Below are positions 51,192-61,377 of a stretch of DNA of 64,000 nucleotides, one piece after another. Numbering within the stretch: the stretch's first letter is position 1; the number at the start of each line of letters is the position of its first letter. The stretch spans positions 124,001-188,000 of the forward strand of contig JAEWQV010000015.1 of NCBI GenBank assembly GCA_023399055.1, in the 5' to 3' direction. The translations under genes were made by a program, and so were the position numbers. The stretch comes from Bacillota bacterium (lineage in GTDB: Bacteria; Bacillota; Clostridia; Lachnospirales; Lachnospiraceae). The notes beneath the pieces were generated by a model. It was not told the DNA's origin, did not search any database, and worked only from the letters and a program-made list of their open reading frames with translations.

Positions 51192-54100
51192 TTGAAAGGA
51201 AAAGAGTGTTTAATTATCTTATTAGTAGTAATATTCATTGGGGTAAACTTTACTCTATGTGAGAAGCGCGTATTGGCAGAAGAAATTTTAGATGAAGTCG
51301 AAGTCAATACTGAAAGTGAAGAAGTGGCGACTTTTTATGTGGGCGGAGAGGGTGCTTCTGACTCCAATGATGGAATGAGCAGTACCACACCATTTGAAAC
51401 GCTCTATAGAGCATCCCTTGCAGCTAATTCGATAGTTGAAGGGGACACAGTAATTCTGGTGCAAGGGGATACTACTGAAACTATGACTTCGGTAATTGGA
51501 AGATACGGAAATCATGAAGGAAAAATCACTATAAAAAATTTGACAAACAATGTTTACACTATCAATCGAGGAAGTAACCTTGATGCAATGATTTATGTTA
51601 ATACATATAATAGGCTTATTTTAGGTAATCAAGCTGGATCAGATACCATTAATTTGATCTTTGATGGAAATTATAATAATACCGAAGTAGGAGCACCTAT
51701 TATTGAAAGCTATGGTTATGTGGATCTATATAATGGTGTAAGCCTTAGGAATAATAAATGTAATGGAGATTATGGTAGTGCGGTATATAGTAATTATAAT
51801 TTAAATATGTATGGTGGAGAAATTTGTAATAATAGTGGATTAAAATATGGGGCAGTTTACAGTAATAGTTTTAACATGTATGGAGGTAAAATATATAATA
51901 ACCACACATCGGCTAACGGTGGAGGGGTTTATAGCTTTGGTTCATTTGAATTATATGATGGAACCATTAGTTCAAATACATGCGGGGGATTAGGTGCGGG
52001 TGTCTATAATTGTTCCTATACTTTCATTATGCATGGTGGGGTAGTTAATGATAATGTTGCTCTATTAGATGCTGGGGGAGTGTATACAGAAAGCGGATTT
52101 GCAATGGATAACGGTGCTATTATTGCTAACGAAACAACCAAAGGCAAGACCGGAGGCGTATATATGCAAAAGTATCCTGTGGGGCATGGCGGTAAGAGTA
52201 TAATTACAGGAGGAAGTATTAGTGGAAATAACGGAATAGGGTTGAATGTTGGAGAGTCTAGCAGTATTGAAATAACAGGAGGGAACATTAATGGTAATGA
52301 TATTGGAGTAAATGCTGAATCGGGGAGTAGAGTAACTATAACAGGAGGAAGTATTAATAATAATAAAATATCAGGTGTTTCCACAGCAAATGATCTTAAC
52401 ATTGGTAGCGACACATTAATTTATGAAAATGGTAATATACCAACAGATATTATGCTAACCAGCACATACGCAAAAATATTTCTTAGGAGTGCGTTATCTA
52501 GGACTATTAACGTAATACCATACAATTATATGAAAGGGGAGCGTATCTTACACGGTAGCCAAATTGATTTGACTGAGTCATATAAGAAACTTGTGTTTCC
52601 AGATAGTCAATATACTCTAAACGGTGCTGGATGTATCATACCAAAAGAGGAGTTATTAACCTATTATGTAGATCAAGAAAATGGATTTGACTTTAACGAT
52701 GGATTAAGTAGTACGAGTCCGTTCTCTACACTAAAGGCAGCAGCATTCGCAATAGACGACGGTAACGGTACCATTATCGTACAGTCTGATCTAACCCTTT
52801 ATCAACCAGTAATTACGAACGGAAATATAACCATTAAGGGTGATGGTAATTTACATACAATAAAACGTGCTGCCACTTTTAATCCATATCAAGCTGATAA
52901 CGAAAATATATGGAGTATGATTATTGTCTGCGGTAACCTTACCTTAGGGGATGAAGATGCTACTAAGTTGACTGAGAGTCTAATGTTTGATGCATACTTG
53001 AGCAAATATACCACCTATATCGATGGTCGTGCCGATACGGTATATATTGAAGTAGGTGCAGAATGTAATATGTATAAGGGAGTGACCTTACAAAATAATA
53101 ATAGGGCTGCTGCAATTATAAATAAAGGCAATTTTAATATGTACGAAGGAATAATAAGCAATAATGAGGGAGACTATGCAGGAGGTGTTTATAATTGCCA
53201 GAATGCAAACTTCCTAATGTCTGGAGGTAGTATTGAACATAATCGTAGCAATGGTGGCAGCATTAATGGTCAGATGTATGGAAGCGGAGGTGTGTTTAAT
53301 AAAGATAATTGTACGTTTACTATGATAGGTGGTAGTATTTCATATAATGATGGTTATAATTTTGGTGGGGTATATAATGGTGTTAACTGTACTTTTCATA
53401 TGACAGGTGGTCGAATAGAACTACAATATGGTGAAATAAGAGACCTTAGGTGTGGGGTTTTTAATGATAGTGGTTCTAATTTTATTATAGAAAATAGTCC
53501 AATAATTAAGGCTGTAAATAGCGTATATATGGTAGAAGGGAGTAAAATTACAGTTAATAGTAAGTTAGTAGCAACAGATCCAATATTAACAATCATTCCC
53601 GTAAAACAAGATGCGGTTACAAAAAGATATGAGGCTAATTATATACCTGGAATGCAACTTATAACAAGTGGTGCAGGTTATACTTTCGGAGAGAATGAAA
53701 TAATTAATAACTTTTCTATATCATCTAATGATTTTCAATTAGATAAAAATGGTATGGTTCTTAAAATTATAAGAAAAATATGGATGAGTAAGCCAGAGGG
53801 AGTATACTATACCTATACAGGCAGTGAGATAACGCCTACTGTAACTATTATCGATGGGACAACAATACTTCAACAAGGTATAGATTATACAGTAACTTGT
53901 AGTGACAATGTGACAGCGGGAACAAAAATATTTACTATAACAGGAAAGGGTAACTATGTAGGGACATGCACATTGGATTATACAATTTATCCTGCAATTG
54001 CTACTTCAGTTATAACGGATATAACAAGTAAATTTTACTCTGCAAGTAATGGTTATAGTAAAGCTCAATTATACGACTCTTTATGTAATAGCGTAGAAGT

Positions 54101-56255
54101 GCAATTTGACGGAGGTAGAGCAACATTAGGTGTAGATTGGTATCTAACTGGTGGAACATTTGATTATCTAGGAGGAAACTATACTTTTACCGGTACTATA
54201 AAGGGGAATAGTAATATTAAAGATGGAGGATTGACGCTTAAAACTCATATTACTGTTATACCTGTTGTAGCTAAAGTAATTTCATTTAGTGATATTTCGG
54301 TACCAATCGGTTCAAACAATTCAGCGACAGCGAATGACCTTGGGCAAAGCATCCTGCCGATTAGTGGTAGCTATTTACAGGAAGGCGCATATGAATTAGG
54401 GTACCCTAATTCTGGGGTTATTACTTATACCATTGATTGGGATAATAAAACATTAAATACTACAGATAATCGATCAGTAACAATTTTTACTGGAAAAATG
54501 AACTACATTAACTATCCAAAGTGGCTGACAATACCAAGTAATTTGACTGTAGAACGTAAAGTCGGAGTTACAGGCAAAAGAAATGTTAATATACAATTTA
54601 GTGTGACTTCAAAGACTTATGATGGTACAGTAGTTGATACTAAAGTTGCAATAAATGAACAAGGTTATGATGGCACATATTTATATGCATACTTTAATAA
54701 ATTGAATAACGAATACTTAGGCAATATAGCACCCAAAAATGCAGGTACTTATAAATGTATTATCTCGATACCAAATGAGGATGTTAACTTTACAGGGAGT
54801 AAAGAAGTAGATTTTCAGATAAAACAACGTGAGATTATATTACAAGTAGATAACAAAACAATATTATTAAATGACCCCTTACCTACCTTTACCTATCAAT
54901 TTGTAAAAGGGAAAGAACTACTTGGTAATGATACCCTAATTACAGAACCAATAATAACCGCAGTAGGTGCAAAAACTGACGTTGTATCAAAGTATATAAT
55001 ATCTGCTCAAGGTGCCACCGCCAATGAAAACTATAATATTACATATCGCACCGGTATTCTATCCGTGACAGCACCCAGTGGAGGTATTGGTGGTGGAGGT
55101 ATTGGAGGTGGAGGTAGCGGCGGTGGTGGAGTTTCTGACAGTGAGAATAAAGATGAAACCGAAAAAACCGAATGGAACGATATTTCATTAGAAATTTCAA
55201 AACAGCTTTCTTCCATTAATAATAGTGATTTCCCTGCAATGCTTAATATTGTTATGGATAGTACGAACACTCTTCCAAATACAATAATCGATCAAATAAA
55301 AGGCAAAAGTATTAATCTAAATATTGAACTTAAAAATGGAGTAACATGGATTATTAATGGTAATTCAATAACAAATACAACTATTGGAGATATAGACTTA
55401 GGGGTAGACTTAAATAGTAATATAATATCAGCTAAGATAATTGATAAGATGGTGGAGAGCAAAGAAAATTTACAAATTGGGCTTAAATTTAATGGGAGCT
55501 TCGGATTTGCTGCTACGGTTGTTCTTCCTGTTAATAAAAAAATGGCAGGACAGATAGCCACCTTATATTACTATAATCCAACTTTGGGTATTTTTGAATA
55601 TAGGTCGGCTAATATAGTAGATATAGATGGAAATGTGGCCTTAACATTTAATCATGCATCCGATTACTTAATTGTATTTGATAATAACATTTACATTAGC
55701 GATGATTTATTAAATGAAATATCTATTAATACAAAGAAAGATACCTTATATCTTGGTGGTACAACAGGTACTAATATGGAATTGACGATTAATTTACCTG
55801 ATGAACTTAGAGAAACTATAACAAATGGGAAGACGGCATATACTGTAACCTACAGTTCGAGCAAGAATTCTGTAGCAACTATATCAAGAACTGGGATAAT
55901 TACAGCTAAAGGTATTGGTAAAACAACTATAATAACTACAGTAAAGATTGGAGGAACTTCCACAAACTTTACAACAGAAATTACCGTAAAGAAAGCGTAT
56001 TTGAAATTTGTAACCTTTAATGCAAGTATGAAAATAGGTCAAAAATCTAATTTTACTATTGAAGCGCAGGGTTATAACCTTAAAAACATTTCGTGGTATA
56101 CAACGAGAAAAAACATTGTATTTGTTGGGAAAAACAGTGGAAAACTAACAGCAAAAGTGACAGCAACATCGAAAGGAACAGATTATTTAGTGGTTAGGCT
56201 TACTGATGACGATGGTAATATTATTATCAAGAAAATAAAAATAGATGTAAATTAA
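51192..56255 (+). CDS. Large secreted beta-helix surface protein with Ig-like domains
   Basis: A 1,687-residue exported protein starting at TTG behind GGAGGAG. Residues 1-30 form a signal peptide. Two right-handed beta-helix modules begin with matching segments, FYVGGEGASDSNDGMSSTTP (about 48) and YYVDQENGFDFNDGLSSTSP (about 490), and contain repeats of the GGSISxN kind. Ig-like domains follow: an MBG/YDG-like domain from about 870, another near 1140 (SKTYDGTVVD), a Gly-rich linker at 1295-1315, and a BIg2-like domain at about 1535-1600 (SSSKNSVATISRTGIITAKG). There is no LPXTG, S-layer homology or C-terminal membrane helix. It may bind or cleave polysaccharide, or be an adhesin. Confidence 0.85.
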   Translation: MKGKECLIILLVVIFIGVNFTLCEKRVLAEEILDEVEVNTESEEVATFYVGGEGASDSNDGMSSTTPFETLYRASLAANSIVEGDTVILVQGDTTETMTSVIGRYGNHEGKITIKNLTNNVYTINRGSNLDAMIYVNTYNRLILGNQAGSDTINLIFDGNYNNTEVGAPIIESYGYVDLYNGVSLRNNKCNGDYGSAVYSNYNLNMYGGEICNNSGLKYGAVYSNSFNMYGGKIYNNHTSANGGGVYSFGSFELYDGTISSNTCGGLGAGVYNCSYTFIMHGGVVNDNVALLDAGGVYTESGFAMDNGAIIANETTKGKTGGVYMQKYPVGHGGKSIITGGSISGNNGIGLNVGESSSIEITGGNINGNDIGVNAESGSRVTITGGSINNNKISGVSTANDLNIGSDTLIYENGNIPTDIMLTSTYAKIFLRSALSRTINVIPYNYMKGERILHGSQIDLTESYKKLVFPDSQYTLNGAGCIIPKEELLTYYVDQENGFDFNDGLSSTSPFSTLKAAAFAIDDGNGTIIVQSDLTLYQPVITNGNITIKGDGNLHTIKRAATFNPYQADNENIWSMIIVCGNLTLGDEDATKLTESLMFDAYLSKYTTYIDGRADTVYIEVGAECNMYKGVTLQNNNRAAAIINKGNFNMYEGIISNNEGDYAGGVYNCQNANFLMSGGSIEHNRSNGGSINGQMYGSGGVFNKDNCTFTMIGGSISYNDGYNFGGVYNGVNCTFHMTGGRIELQYGEIRDLRCGVFNDSGSNFIIENSPIIKAVNSVYMVEGSKITVNSKLVATDPILTIIPVKQDAVTKRYEANYIPGMQLITSGAGYTFGENEIINNFSISSNDFQLDKNGMVLKIIRKIWMSKPEGVYYTYTGSEITPTVTIIDGTTILQQGIDYTVTCSDNVTAGTKIFTITGKGNYVGTCTLDYTIYPAIATSVITDITSKFYSASNGYSKAQLYDSLCNSVEVQFDGGRATLGVDWYLTGGTFDYLGGNYTFTGTIKGNSNIKDGGLTLKTHITVIPVVAKVISFSDISVPIGSNNSATANDLGQSILPISGSYLQEGAYELGYPNSGVITYTIDWDNKTLNTTDNRSVTIFTGKMNYINYPKWLTIPSNLTVERKVGVTGKRNVNIQFSVTSKTYDGTVVDTKVAINEQGYDGTYLYAYFNKLNNEYLGNIAPKNAGTYKCIISIPNEDVNFTGSKEVDFQIKQREIILQVDNKTILLNDPLPTFTYQFVKGKELLGNDTLITEPIITAVGAKTDVVSKYIISAQGATANENYNITYRTGILSVTAPSGGIGGGGIGGGGSGGGGVSDSENKDETEKTEWNDISLEISKQLSSINNSDFPAMLNIVMDSTNTLPNTIIDQIKGKSINLNIELKNGVTWIINGNSITNTTIGDIDLGVDLNSNIISAKIIDKMVESKENLQIGLKFNGSFGFAATVVLPVNKKMAGQIATLYYYNPTLGIFEYRSANIVDIDGNVALTFNHASDYLIVFDNNIYISDDLLNEISINTKKDTLYLGGTTGTNMELTINLPDELRETITNGKTAYTVTYSSSKNSVATISRTGIITAKGIGKTTIITTVKIGGTSTNFTTEITVKKAYLKFVTFNASMKIGQKSNFTIEAQGYNLKNISWYTTRKNIVFVGKNSGKLTAKVTATSKGTDYLVVRLTDDDGNIIIKKIKIDVN

Positions 56256-56285
56256 ACATTACAACCAGATAAATTGAGAATGTTG

Positions 56286-56322
56286 GAAAGGACAGCTGTT
56301 TTACAGCTGTCTTTCTTGTTTT
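56286..56322 (+). terminator. Terminator of surface protein gene
   Basis: A perfect stem, GAAAGGACAGCTG / CAGCTGTCTTTC, with T-rich sequence after it, 31 bases after the stop codon. Confidence 0.85.
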
Positions 56323-56326
56323 CGAT

Positions 56327-56868
56327 TTAGTCCAAGTATATTCTGGCAAACTGATTTGGTTCGGCATTAGTTTCAATATCCTCGTGCCAGTAATTATAAT
56401 CTTCCCAATGGTCAACCCAAATCAAAGAACCATTAAAATAAATGGGTTGTACAAAACAGGTATAAAAGAAATCATATTCTTATTTTTTTAGGACAGTTCC
56501 GTTGGAGTCAACAAAATTAATCCGGTTTTAAAATCAGATCGAGATATTTCGAAATCATCCTCGTCAAAAAAGTTCTTTTCCTCGCGAACTTGATATACCA
56601 GTGATGATTCAACCCATCTCGGTCAGTATATCTTGTCCTGGCAGCATGTACTAATAGTGTAGTCCCGTTCATAGTCATTCTTGCAGTTGCGAAAGTGTAG
56701 GGTTCTATTGTGATTGATTCCCCACCGGTGATATCACAGCGTCCTAATTCCTTGAAATTGCTATCATATTTTATAATAGAGAAAACTATCTTATAGTTGT
56801 TTTGTTCTTCATTTAATAAATAAACTAACTGATCTTTTCAATAAGTTTTGCATTCTGATAATCTCCTT
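56327..56868 (-). pseudogene. Frameshifted remnant of a secreted protein gene
   Basis: The minus strand reads like protein in pieces that change frame. GDYQNAKLIEK shifts to DQLVYLLNEEQNNYKIVFS and on through KYDSNFKELGRCDITGGES and RYTDRDGLNHHW. After another shift come VYQVREEKNFFDEDDFEIS and TGLILLTPTELS-stop. In another frame, RINFVDSNGTVLKK-stop-EYDFFYTCFVQP runs to WVDHWEDYNYWHEDIETN and ends ARIYLD. The KYDxNxxELG...DGLNHH pattern is seen in large secreted proteins of Lachnospiraceae. At least three frameshifts or stops make it non-functional; the N-terminal part is missing. Confidence 0.7.
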
Positions 56869-56944
56869 ATACCTGTTTTCTTATGTATATTTTAGTTACA
56901 TATGGCTTAATTCTTCAAAATTAATTCTGCAATTTTGTATATTC

Positions 56945-58147
56945 CTAATCTCTAGATATCTCTGGATTTATTATCTCCACTGGTATAATATCTCCCTCGT
57001 TGTACTGTTCAGTTGTAGTTAAGTATTTATAGTATTGGAAGTATTGTAAGGAGCTGGTGTCTTCGGTTGTAACAATTATAGTGATTATGTCAACTGGATT
57101 GCCATTTCCATCCTCCTCATGATTGGTATAAAATTCTTTGTGATAAAGGATTTTTATACCCGTATCCTCCTCAATTGACTTAAGGAGTTGATCTACTTCC
57201 TCAGAGGTAAAAGATTCCGAACTAAAGTCGTCTATATTATAGGTTGCAAGTGGAGGTTCTATAGATGTTTCTACAGAGGTTTCTTCCAAAGTACCAAGCC
57301 AATTTACAAAAGAATGTAAATACAAAACAATAATTATTATAGGAAGGATAAGAATAAGTACGATAGCTATTTTATATAGACTTAGTGCTGTCTTTTTTTT
57401 CTGAACACTGTTTTCAAGATAAAAGGCTGTAGAAGGTGTGTTATATTTTCCACATTCCGGGCAGATACCATCAGAGCGGTCATACTTGTACACCTTTGCA
57501 CAGTTAACACATTTTAGCATAATATTCTTTTCGGGAATATCGGTTATGTTAGTTGATTCTTGCTCTGTGGACTTCTCGACCTCGGATAACTCGTTCTCTT
57601 TTCTGTCAATGGAACGCCAAATTCGTGAGAAAATGATAAGCAGAAACCAGCTGACACACAAAGCCGCCAATATCAGACCGAAAGGAGTTTCAAGAAAGGC
57701 AGCGGTAAGGAAGATGATGCCAAAGGTATCAGAGCCAGTGACTGGCATCATTGTTATGATATTGATAGAAAAAAGAAGGATACCAATAATCAGGATACCA
57801 AAAGCATTCCATTCTTTTTCTACATATTTTTTGCTTCGATGTAATTTCAATGCTTTGGGTTTTCCCTGTAATAAGCCAATGATTAGTTCTGCAAAACTTA
57901 AGACAAACAAGAACTTACGTGAAAGAAAGATACCCTCATCAGGTAGAAAGGCACCAATAACTAAAAAAATGACTGCAAAGTACAGATTGGCAGCGGAAGA
58001 CACAACTAGTAGAGGAATGGCTTCTGGCTCCAGGGAGAAGAAGTACGGCATAATTAGATTTGCACTCGATAACAGTATAATTAAGGTGGTAAGCAAAGAG
58101 CATAGTAGATTCGCTATATTTTTAATAGTATTTTTACTAGTATTCAT
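56945..58147 (-). CDS. Membrane protein with zinc ribbon
   Basis: A 400-residue protein I cannot assign to a named family. Four or five membrane helices lie in the first 190 residues, followed by a cytoplasmic zinc ribbon, CVNCAKVYKYDRSDGICPECG (four Cys), near 225-250. One more helix at about 273-295 and an acidic C-terminal domain of about 105 residues follow. The start is set at the ATG ending at 58147, 12 bases after GGAGG; an ATG directly abutting the site and a GTG further upstream are less likely. The adjacent small gene (58208-58621) is probably cotranscribed. Confidence 0.75.
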   Translation of the reverse strand: MNTSKNTIKNIANLLCSLLTTLIILLSSANLIMPYFFSLEPEAIPLLVVSSAANLYFAVIFLVIGAFLPDEGIFLSRKFLFVLSFAELIIGLLQGKPKALKLHRSKKYVEKEWNAFGILIIGILLFSINIITMMPVTGSDTFGIIFLTAAFLETPFGLILAALCVSWFLLIIFSRIWRSIDRKENELSEVEKSTEQESTNITDIPEKNIMLKCVNCAKVYKYDRSDGICPECGKYNTPSTAFYLENSVQKKKTALSLYKIAIVLILILPIIIIVLYLHSFVNWLGTLEETSVETSIEPPLATYNIDDFSSESFTSEEVDQLLKSIEEDTGIKILYHKEFYTNHEEDGNGNPVDIITIIVTTEDTSSLQYFQYYKYLTTTEQYNEGDIIPVEIINPEISRD

Positions 58148-58207
58148 TGGTAATGTCATCCTCCTGCGTAATGTTTTAGCCACAGTATATCTGGGAATAT
58201 TAATATC

Positions 58208-58621
58208 CTATTCTTTTTTGATTAAAGTAAATATATATCCTTCCCCTGCATCCATGGTAATACTACGTAGAATTAAAGGCTTGTCATCCTTTATTACAAA
58301 TTTTGTTTGTGATTTAAGATAGATACCGTCTCTATTTTCAGATAGAGGGTTGGAAGTAGAAATAGTAATAGAATTATCCTTAATTTTGACCACTTTAAAC
58401 TTTCTTAAGTAAATAGAATCTTCTTCAAGTGGAACGGTATTTGTTTTATATAATCTAATATTTTCATAGTCAAATTCCAAATCAGGATAATCAGCACCTT
58501 GTTCAGTCCATGAACCGACCACTAGATGAAGACCATAATCACTTTCTTTTTTAGTGAAGAAAATAAAGATTGTAACTATAGCTATAACAGCAACAAAACC
58601 AGATATTATTATTTTTTTCAT
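58208..58621 (-). CDS. Signal-anchored protein, unknown function
   Basis: A 137-residue protein with an N-terminal hydrophobic signal or anchor (about 3-22, no lipobox) and an exported beta-rich domain that includes HLVVGSWTEQGADYPDLEFD. I do not recognise a family. It lies 60 bases before the zinc-ribbon membrane protein gene on the same strand, so the two may form a small envelope operon. Confidence 0.7.
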   Translation of the reverse strand: MKKIIISGFVAVIAIVTIFIFFTKKESDYGLHLVVGSWTEQGADYPDLEFDYENIRLYKTNTVPLEEDSIYLRKFKVVKIKDNSITISTSNPLSENRDGIYLKSQTKFVIKDDKPLILRSITMDAGEGYIFTLIKKE

Positions 58622-58752
58622 AGGTATACCCTTTCATTATGCAATTTCTAATTGTATAGTAAGAGTGAACAAGAAGGTAAAAGTCTATTATTGGAATATC
58701 TTAGCATAGGAATACGAAAAAGTCGATGGTTTAAAACCTTATTTAAAAGCAA

Positions 58753-58782
58753 TAAAAAAGGACCACTTAAAAAGCGATCCTT
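58753..58782 (-). terminator. csp terminator
   Basis: The stem AAGGATCGCTT / AAGTGGTCCTT has two G-U pairs and is followed by TTTTTT on the minus strand, 17 bases after the stop codon. Confidence 0.82.
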
Positions 58783-58798
58783 CCAATAGCAGTATTTA

Positions 58799-58999
58799 TT
58801 ATGCTATCTGTACGTTTACAGCCTGCATACCACGAGCGCCCTTAGTCACTTCGAATGTTACATTCTGTCCTTCATCTATTGACTTGAAACCATCCATAGC
58901 AAGTCCTGAGAAATGTACGAATACATCATTGCCCTGCTCATCAGTAATAAATCCAAATCCCTTTTGTGAATTAAACCATTTTACAGTACCTTTATTCAT
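58799..58999 (-). CDS. Cold-shock protein, CspA family
   Basis: A 66-residue cold-shock domain protein that acts as a single-stranded nucleic acid chaperone. RNP1 (KGFGFIT) and RNP2 (VFVHFSG) are intact, and the length is typical. AAGGAGG precedes the ATG. The transcript has a leader of about 105 bases containing a 7-bp-stem hairpin (59041-59083), a feature often linked to temperature control of csp mRNAs. Confidence 0.95.
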   Translation of the reverse strand: MNKGTVKWFNSQKGFGFITDEQGNDVFVHFSGLAMDGFKSIDEGQNVTFEVTKGARGMQAVNVQIA

Positions 59000-59040
59000 G
59001 AAAAGATACCTCCTTAATATTATTATATTTCAATAAAAAA

Positions 59041-59083
59041 CACATATCTCTATAAATCAAAAAATGATCTACGTAAATATGTG
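59041..59083 (-). promoter_or_regulatory. Hairpin in csp 5' leader
   Basis: CACATAT / ATATGTG encloses a second stem, GATCA / TGATT. It lies in the csp mRNA leader about 40 bases before the start codon. Confidence 0.5.
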
Positions 59084-59112
59084 AAATCAAATCTTATTTA
59101 AAATACCTTGTA

Positions 59113-59141
59113 ACAATAACATAGTAAACAATATTTGTCAA
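59113..59141 (-). promoter_or_regulatory. csp promoter
   Basis: TTGACA (59136-59141) and TATTGT (59113-59118) on the minus strand with a 17-base spacer. Confidence 0.72.
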
Positions 59142-59188
59142 TAGAAATATGAAATAAATTTAAATAAGCATGCAAAGGTTGTAACAGT

Positions 59189-59785
59189 TTAATTAAGAGG
59201 ATCTCCCCAGCGTTGAAAATCCTTGATTGAGATTTGAAACTTATCAAGAATTTTTCCAACGATTTGTAGGTTCATGTCCTCGAGGTTGTCAAGTTGGGTG
59301 TAATAAGGTACTACAGGAGGCATTATAAATGCTCCGGCTTCTGCCACAGTCAGCATATTTCTTAAATGAATAGTGCTAAGGGGACTTTCTCTGGGGACAA
59401 GCACCAGTTTTCTATGTTCTTTGATAGTTACATCTGCTGCACGTAAAAGCAAATTATCTGAATAGCCACTGGCTATACCGGCCACAGTCTTCATGCTACA
59501 AGGAATAATTATCATACCTTCGGTTTGAAAGGTACCACTGGCTATCTTGGCACCGTAATCGTTAATATCATATGAAAAATCAGCCATCGCCTTTATGTCA
59601 GTGAGGCTATAGTTGGTCTCTTGATCTATTGTCATCTGTGCACCCTTTGAGATTACCAGATGAATTTCCCAATCAGATTTAGTTTTCATTATTTGAAGAA
59701 GTTTTATGGTAAGGACTGCGCCGCTGGCACCACTCATTCCAACGACTAATCTCTTTTTAACAGTATCAGTAAGGTTATTCTGCAT
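59189..59785 (-). CDS. ubiX: UbiX-type flavin prenyltransferase
   Basis: A 198-residue UbiX/Pad1-family enzyme that attaches dimethylallyl to FMN, making the prenyl-FMN cofactor of UbiD decarboxylases. The motifs are VVGMSGASGAV at the N-terminus, IIPCSMKTVAGIASGYSDNL and the phosphate-binding KLVLVPRESPLS. It is the last gene of the operon that also encodes a UbiD and a UbiA, so cofactor maker and user are together. Confidence 0.93.
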   Translation of the reverse strand: MQNNLTDTVKKRLVVGMSGASGAVLTIKLLQIMKTKSDWEIHLVISKGAQMTIDQETNYSLTDIKAMADFSYDINDYGAKIASGTFQTEGMIIIPCSMKTVAGIASGYSDNLLLRAADVTIKEHRKLVLVPRESPLSTIHLRNMLTVAEAGAFIMPPVVPYYTQLDNLEDMNLQIVGKILDKFQISIKDFQRWGDPLN

Positions 59786-59846
59786 GTGTAGGTCCTCTTT
59801 CTATCACTAAAGGTTTGGATTTTTGAGATATAATTAAATATTATTG

Positions 59847-60608
59847 CTAATTTTTATCCGTAGTATAATTCCATTTACACATTCGATAGGCAAGATAATC
59901 AACAGCAACGAATAAGAAAAAGCCAATTACTGCAATGGTGATAATTCCAATATACATTTCAATATAATTGATTCTGGACCAGGCATCCTGAATATAGTAG
60001 CCGATTCCATAAGTTGTTCCATAACCTTCTACGAAGAATAGTATGGATAACGCAGCACCGAGAGATACCCGAAGGCTGGTTAGTAGATTGGGCAGGATGG
60101 CAGGCATAGTAACGTGGTGAATGATTGCGAGCTTGTTTGCTCCGACACTTTTTATAATCTGGTACATGGACTTATCAATGGTCTGAATGCTGTCACGAAC
60201 TGATATAATAACCTGAAATACAAGAACCAGTAACATAATTACTATTTTTGAGCCATCCCTCATACCAAGCAGCAGCATTGCAATAGGAAGTAAGGCTGTC
60301 TTAGGAATTGGATAACTAAAATATATGAAAGGATATAAAATTCGATTGGCTTTCCTTGAATAGGCTAGAAGTATCCCAAGAGGAATGCCTATAATTAAGG
60401 ATAGAGCTAACCCAGCTCCAATTCTTCTTAAGCTGTATAGAATATGTAATAACATATGGTCTTTCAAAACCACAGGAAAGTTTTGATATACCCGTAGAGG
60501 ATTAGGAATTACAGTAGTATCGGTTAATAAATAAGCAATTAACCAGATTAAATTCACCGATAAAAATCCCTGTAGAAAGATCATACATTGCTTTAGTAAT
60601 TTATTCAA
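59847..60608 (-). CDS. ABC permease, SsuC/TauC-like
   Basis: A 253-residue permease with about six helices and the EAA-type loop SVGANKLAIIHHVTMPAILP. It belongs to the family that takes up nitrate, sulfonate, taurine and thiamine precursors. It starts 16 bases after the ATPase gene. With the ATPase and lipoprotein it makes a complete importer embedded in a ubiD-ubiA-ubiX operon, which suggests the substrate is an aromatic or quinone precursor. Confidence 0.9.
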   Translation of the reverse strand: MNKLLKQCMIFLQGFLSVNLIWLIAYLLTDTTVIPNPLRVYQNFPVVLKDHMLLHILYSLRRIGAGLALSLIIGIPLGILLAYSRKANRILYPFIYFSYPIPKTALLPIAMLLLGMRDGSKIVIMLLVLVFQVIISVRDSIQTIDKSMYQIIKSVGANKLAIIHHVTMPAILPNLLTSLRVSLGAALSILFFVEGYGTTYGIGYYIQDAWSRINYIEMYIGIITIAVIGFFLFVAVDYLAYRMCKWNYTTDKN

Positions 60609-60624
60609 TGGCTTTACTCCTCCC

Positions 60625-61377
60625 TTAGGCTATCAATTGCTCTCGAAGTATTTGCTTTGCCATGAGATAATCCACGTGATCCGGATGTAACTCTCCAAAG
60701 TAGGGGTTGCTCATCTGATATTTGATATCGCCGCCCTGTGGAGCCATAACATAAATGGTATTACCCAAGTAAAGAGCTTCTTCTATGCTGTGAGTTACCA
60801 GCAAAGTGGTAGGCTTTTGATGTTCCCACACTTTTAAAAATAATTCTCTGGCTTCTTCTCGTGTAATAGCATCCAGGGCAGAGAAAGGTTCGTCCATTAA
60901 CAGTAAATCAGGTTTTAGAAGAAAAGCTCTTGCAATGGCGGTTCTTTGGAGTTGCCCCCCGCTTAATTCCTTTGGATATTTGTCAAGGATATGGTGAATA
61001 TTAAGTGCTTCATAAATCTGGTCCATTTCCTTATTACCTTCACCATTATAATCCTCTTTACGAATTTTTAAAGGCAGTACACAATTTTCCTTAACGGTCT
61101 TCCAAGGCAGTAAGCCATAGTTTTGTGGAATTAGGCCTATTTTATGTATTCGCTGATTTAGAGGACAAAGCTGTTCCTTAACAGAATATTCAATGGTTCC
61201 GTTTTCTATCGATATAGATCCAGCAAGGGCATTTATCAAAGTGGATTTGCCACAACCGGAAGGTCCAAGGATTGCTAGTGACTCTCCTTTCTTGAGCTGA
61301 AAGGAAAGATGGTTAATCACCGAGGTAGTTGATTGTTTTGATTTATAGCGAATAGACAAATCATTAATAATAAGCAT
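60625..61377 (-). CDS. ABC ATP-binding protein, SsuB/TauB-like
   Basis: A 250-residue ATPase with Walker A GPSGCGKSTLINAL, signature LSGGQLQRTAIARAFL, Walker B LLLMDEPFSALD and H-loop LLVTHS. The C-terminal region ends without a regulatory domain. It pairs with the SsuC-like permease in the next gene and the lipoprotein in the preceding gene. Confidence 0.93.
   Translation of the reverse strand: MLIINDLSIRYKSKQSTTSVINHLSFQLKKGESLAILGPSGCGKSTLINALAGSISIENGTIEYSVKEQLCPLNQRIHKIGLIPQNYGLLPWKTVKENCVLPLKIRKEDYNGEGNKEMDQIYEALNIHHILDKYPKELSGGQLQRTAIARAFLLKPDLLLMDEPFSALDAITREEARELFLKVWEHQKPTTLLVTHSIEEALYLGNTIYVMAPQGGDIKYQMSNPYFGELHPDHVDYLMAKQILREQLIA

Noticed and set aside
57438..58322. Long 294-codon ORF on the plus strand
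   Set aside because: It is fully antisense to the zinc-ribbon membrane protein gene and runs into the next minus-strand gene. There is no ribosome-binding site and the translation resembles no protein; the minus-strand genes have clear domains.
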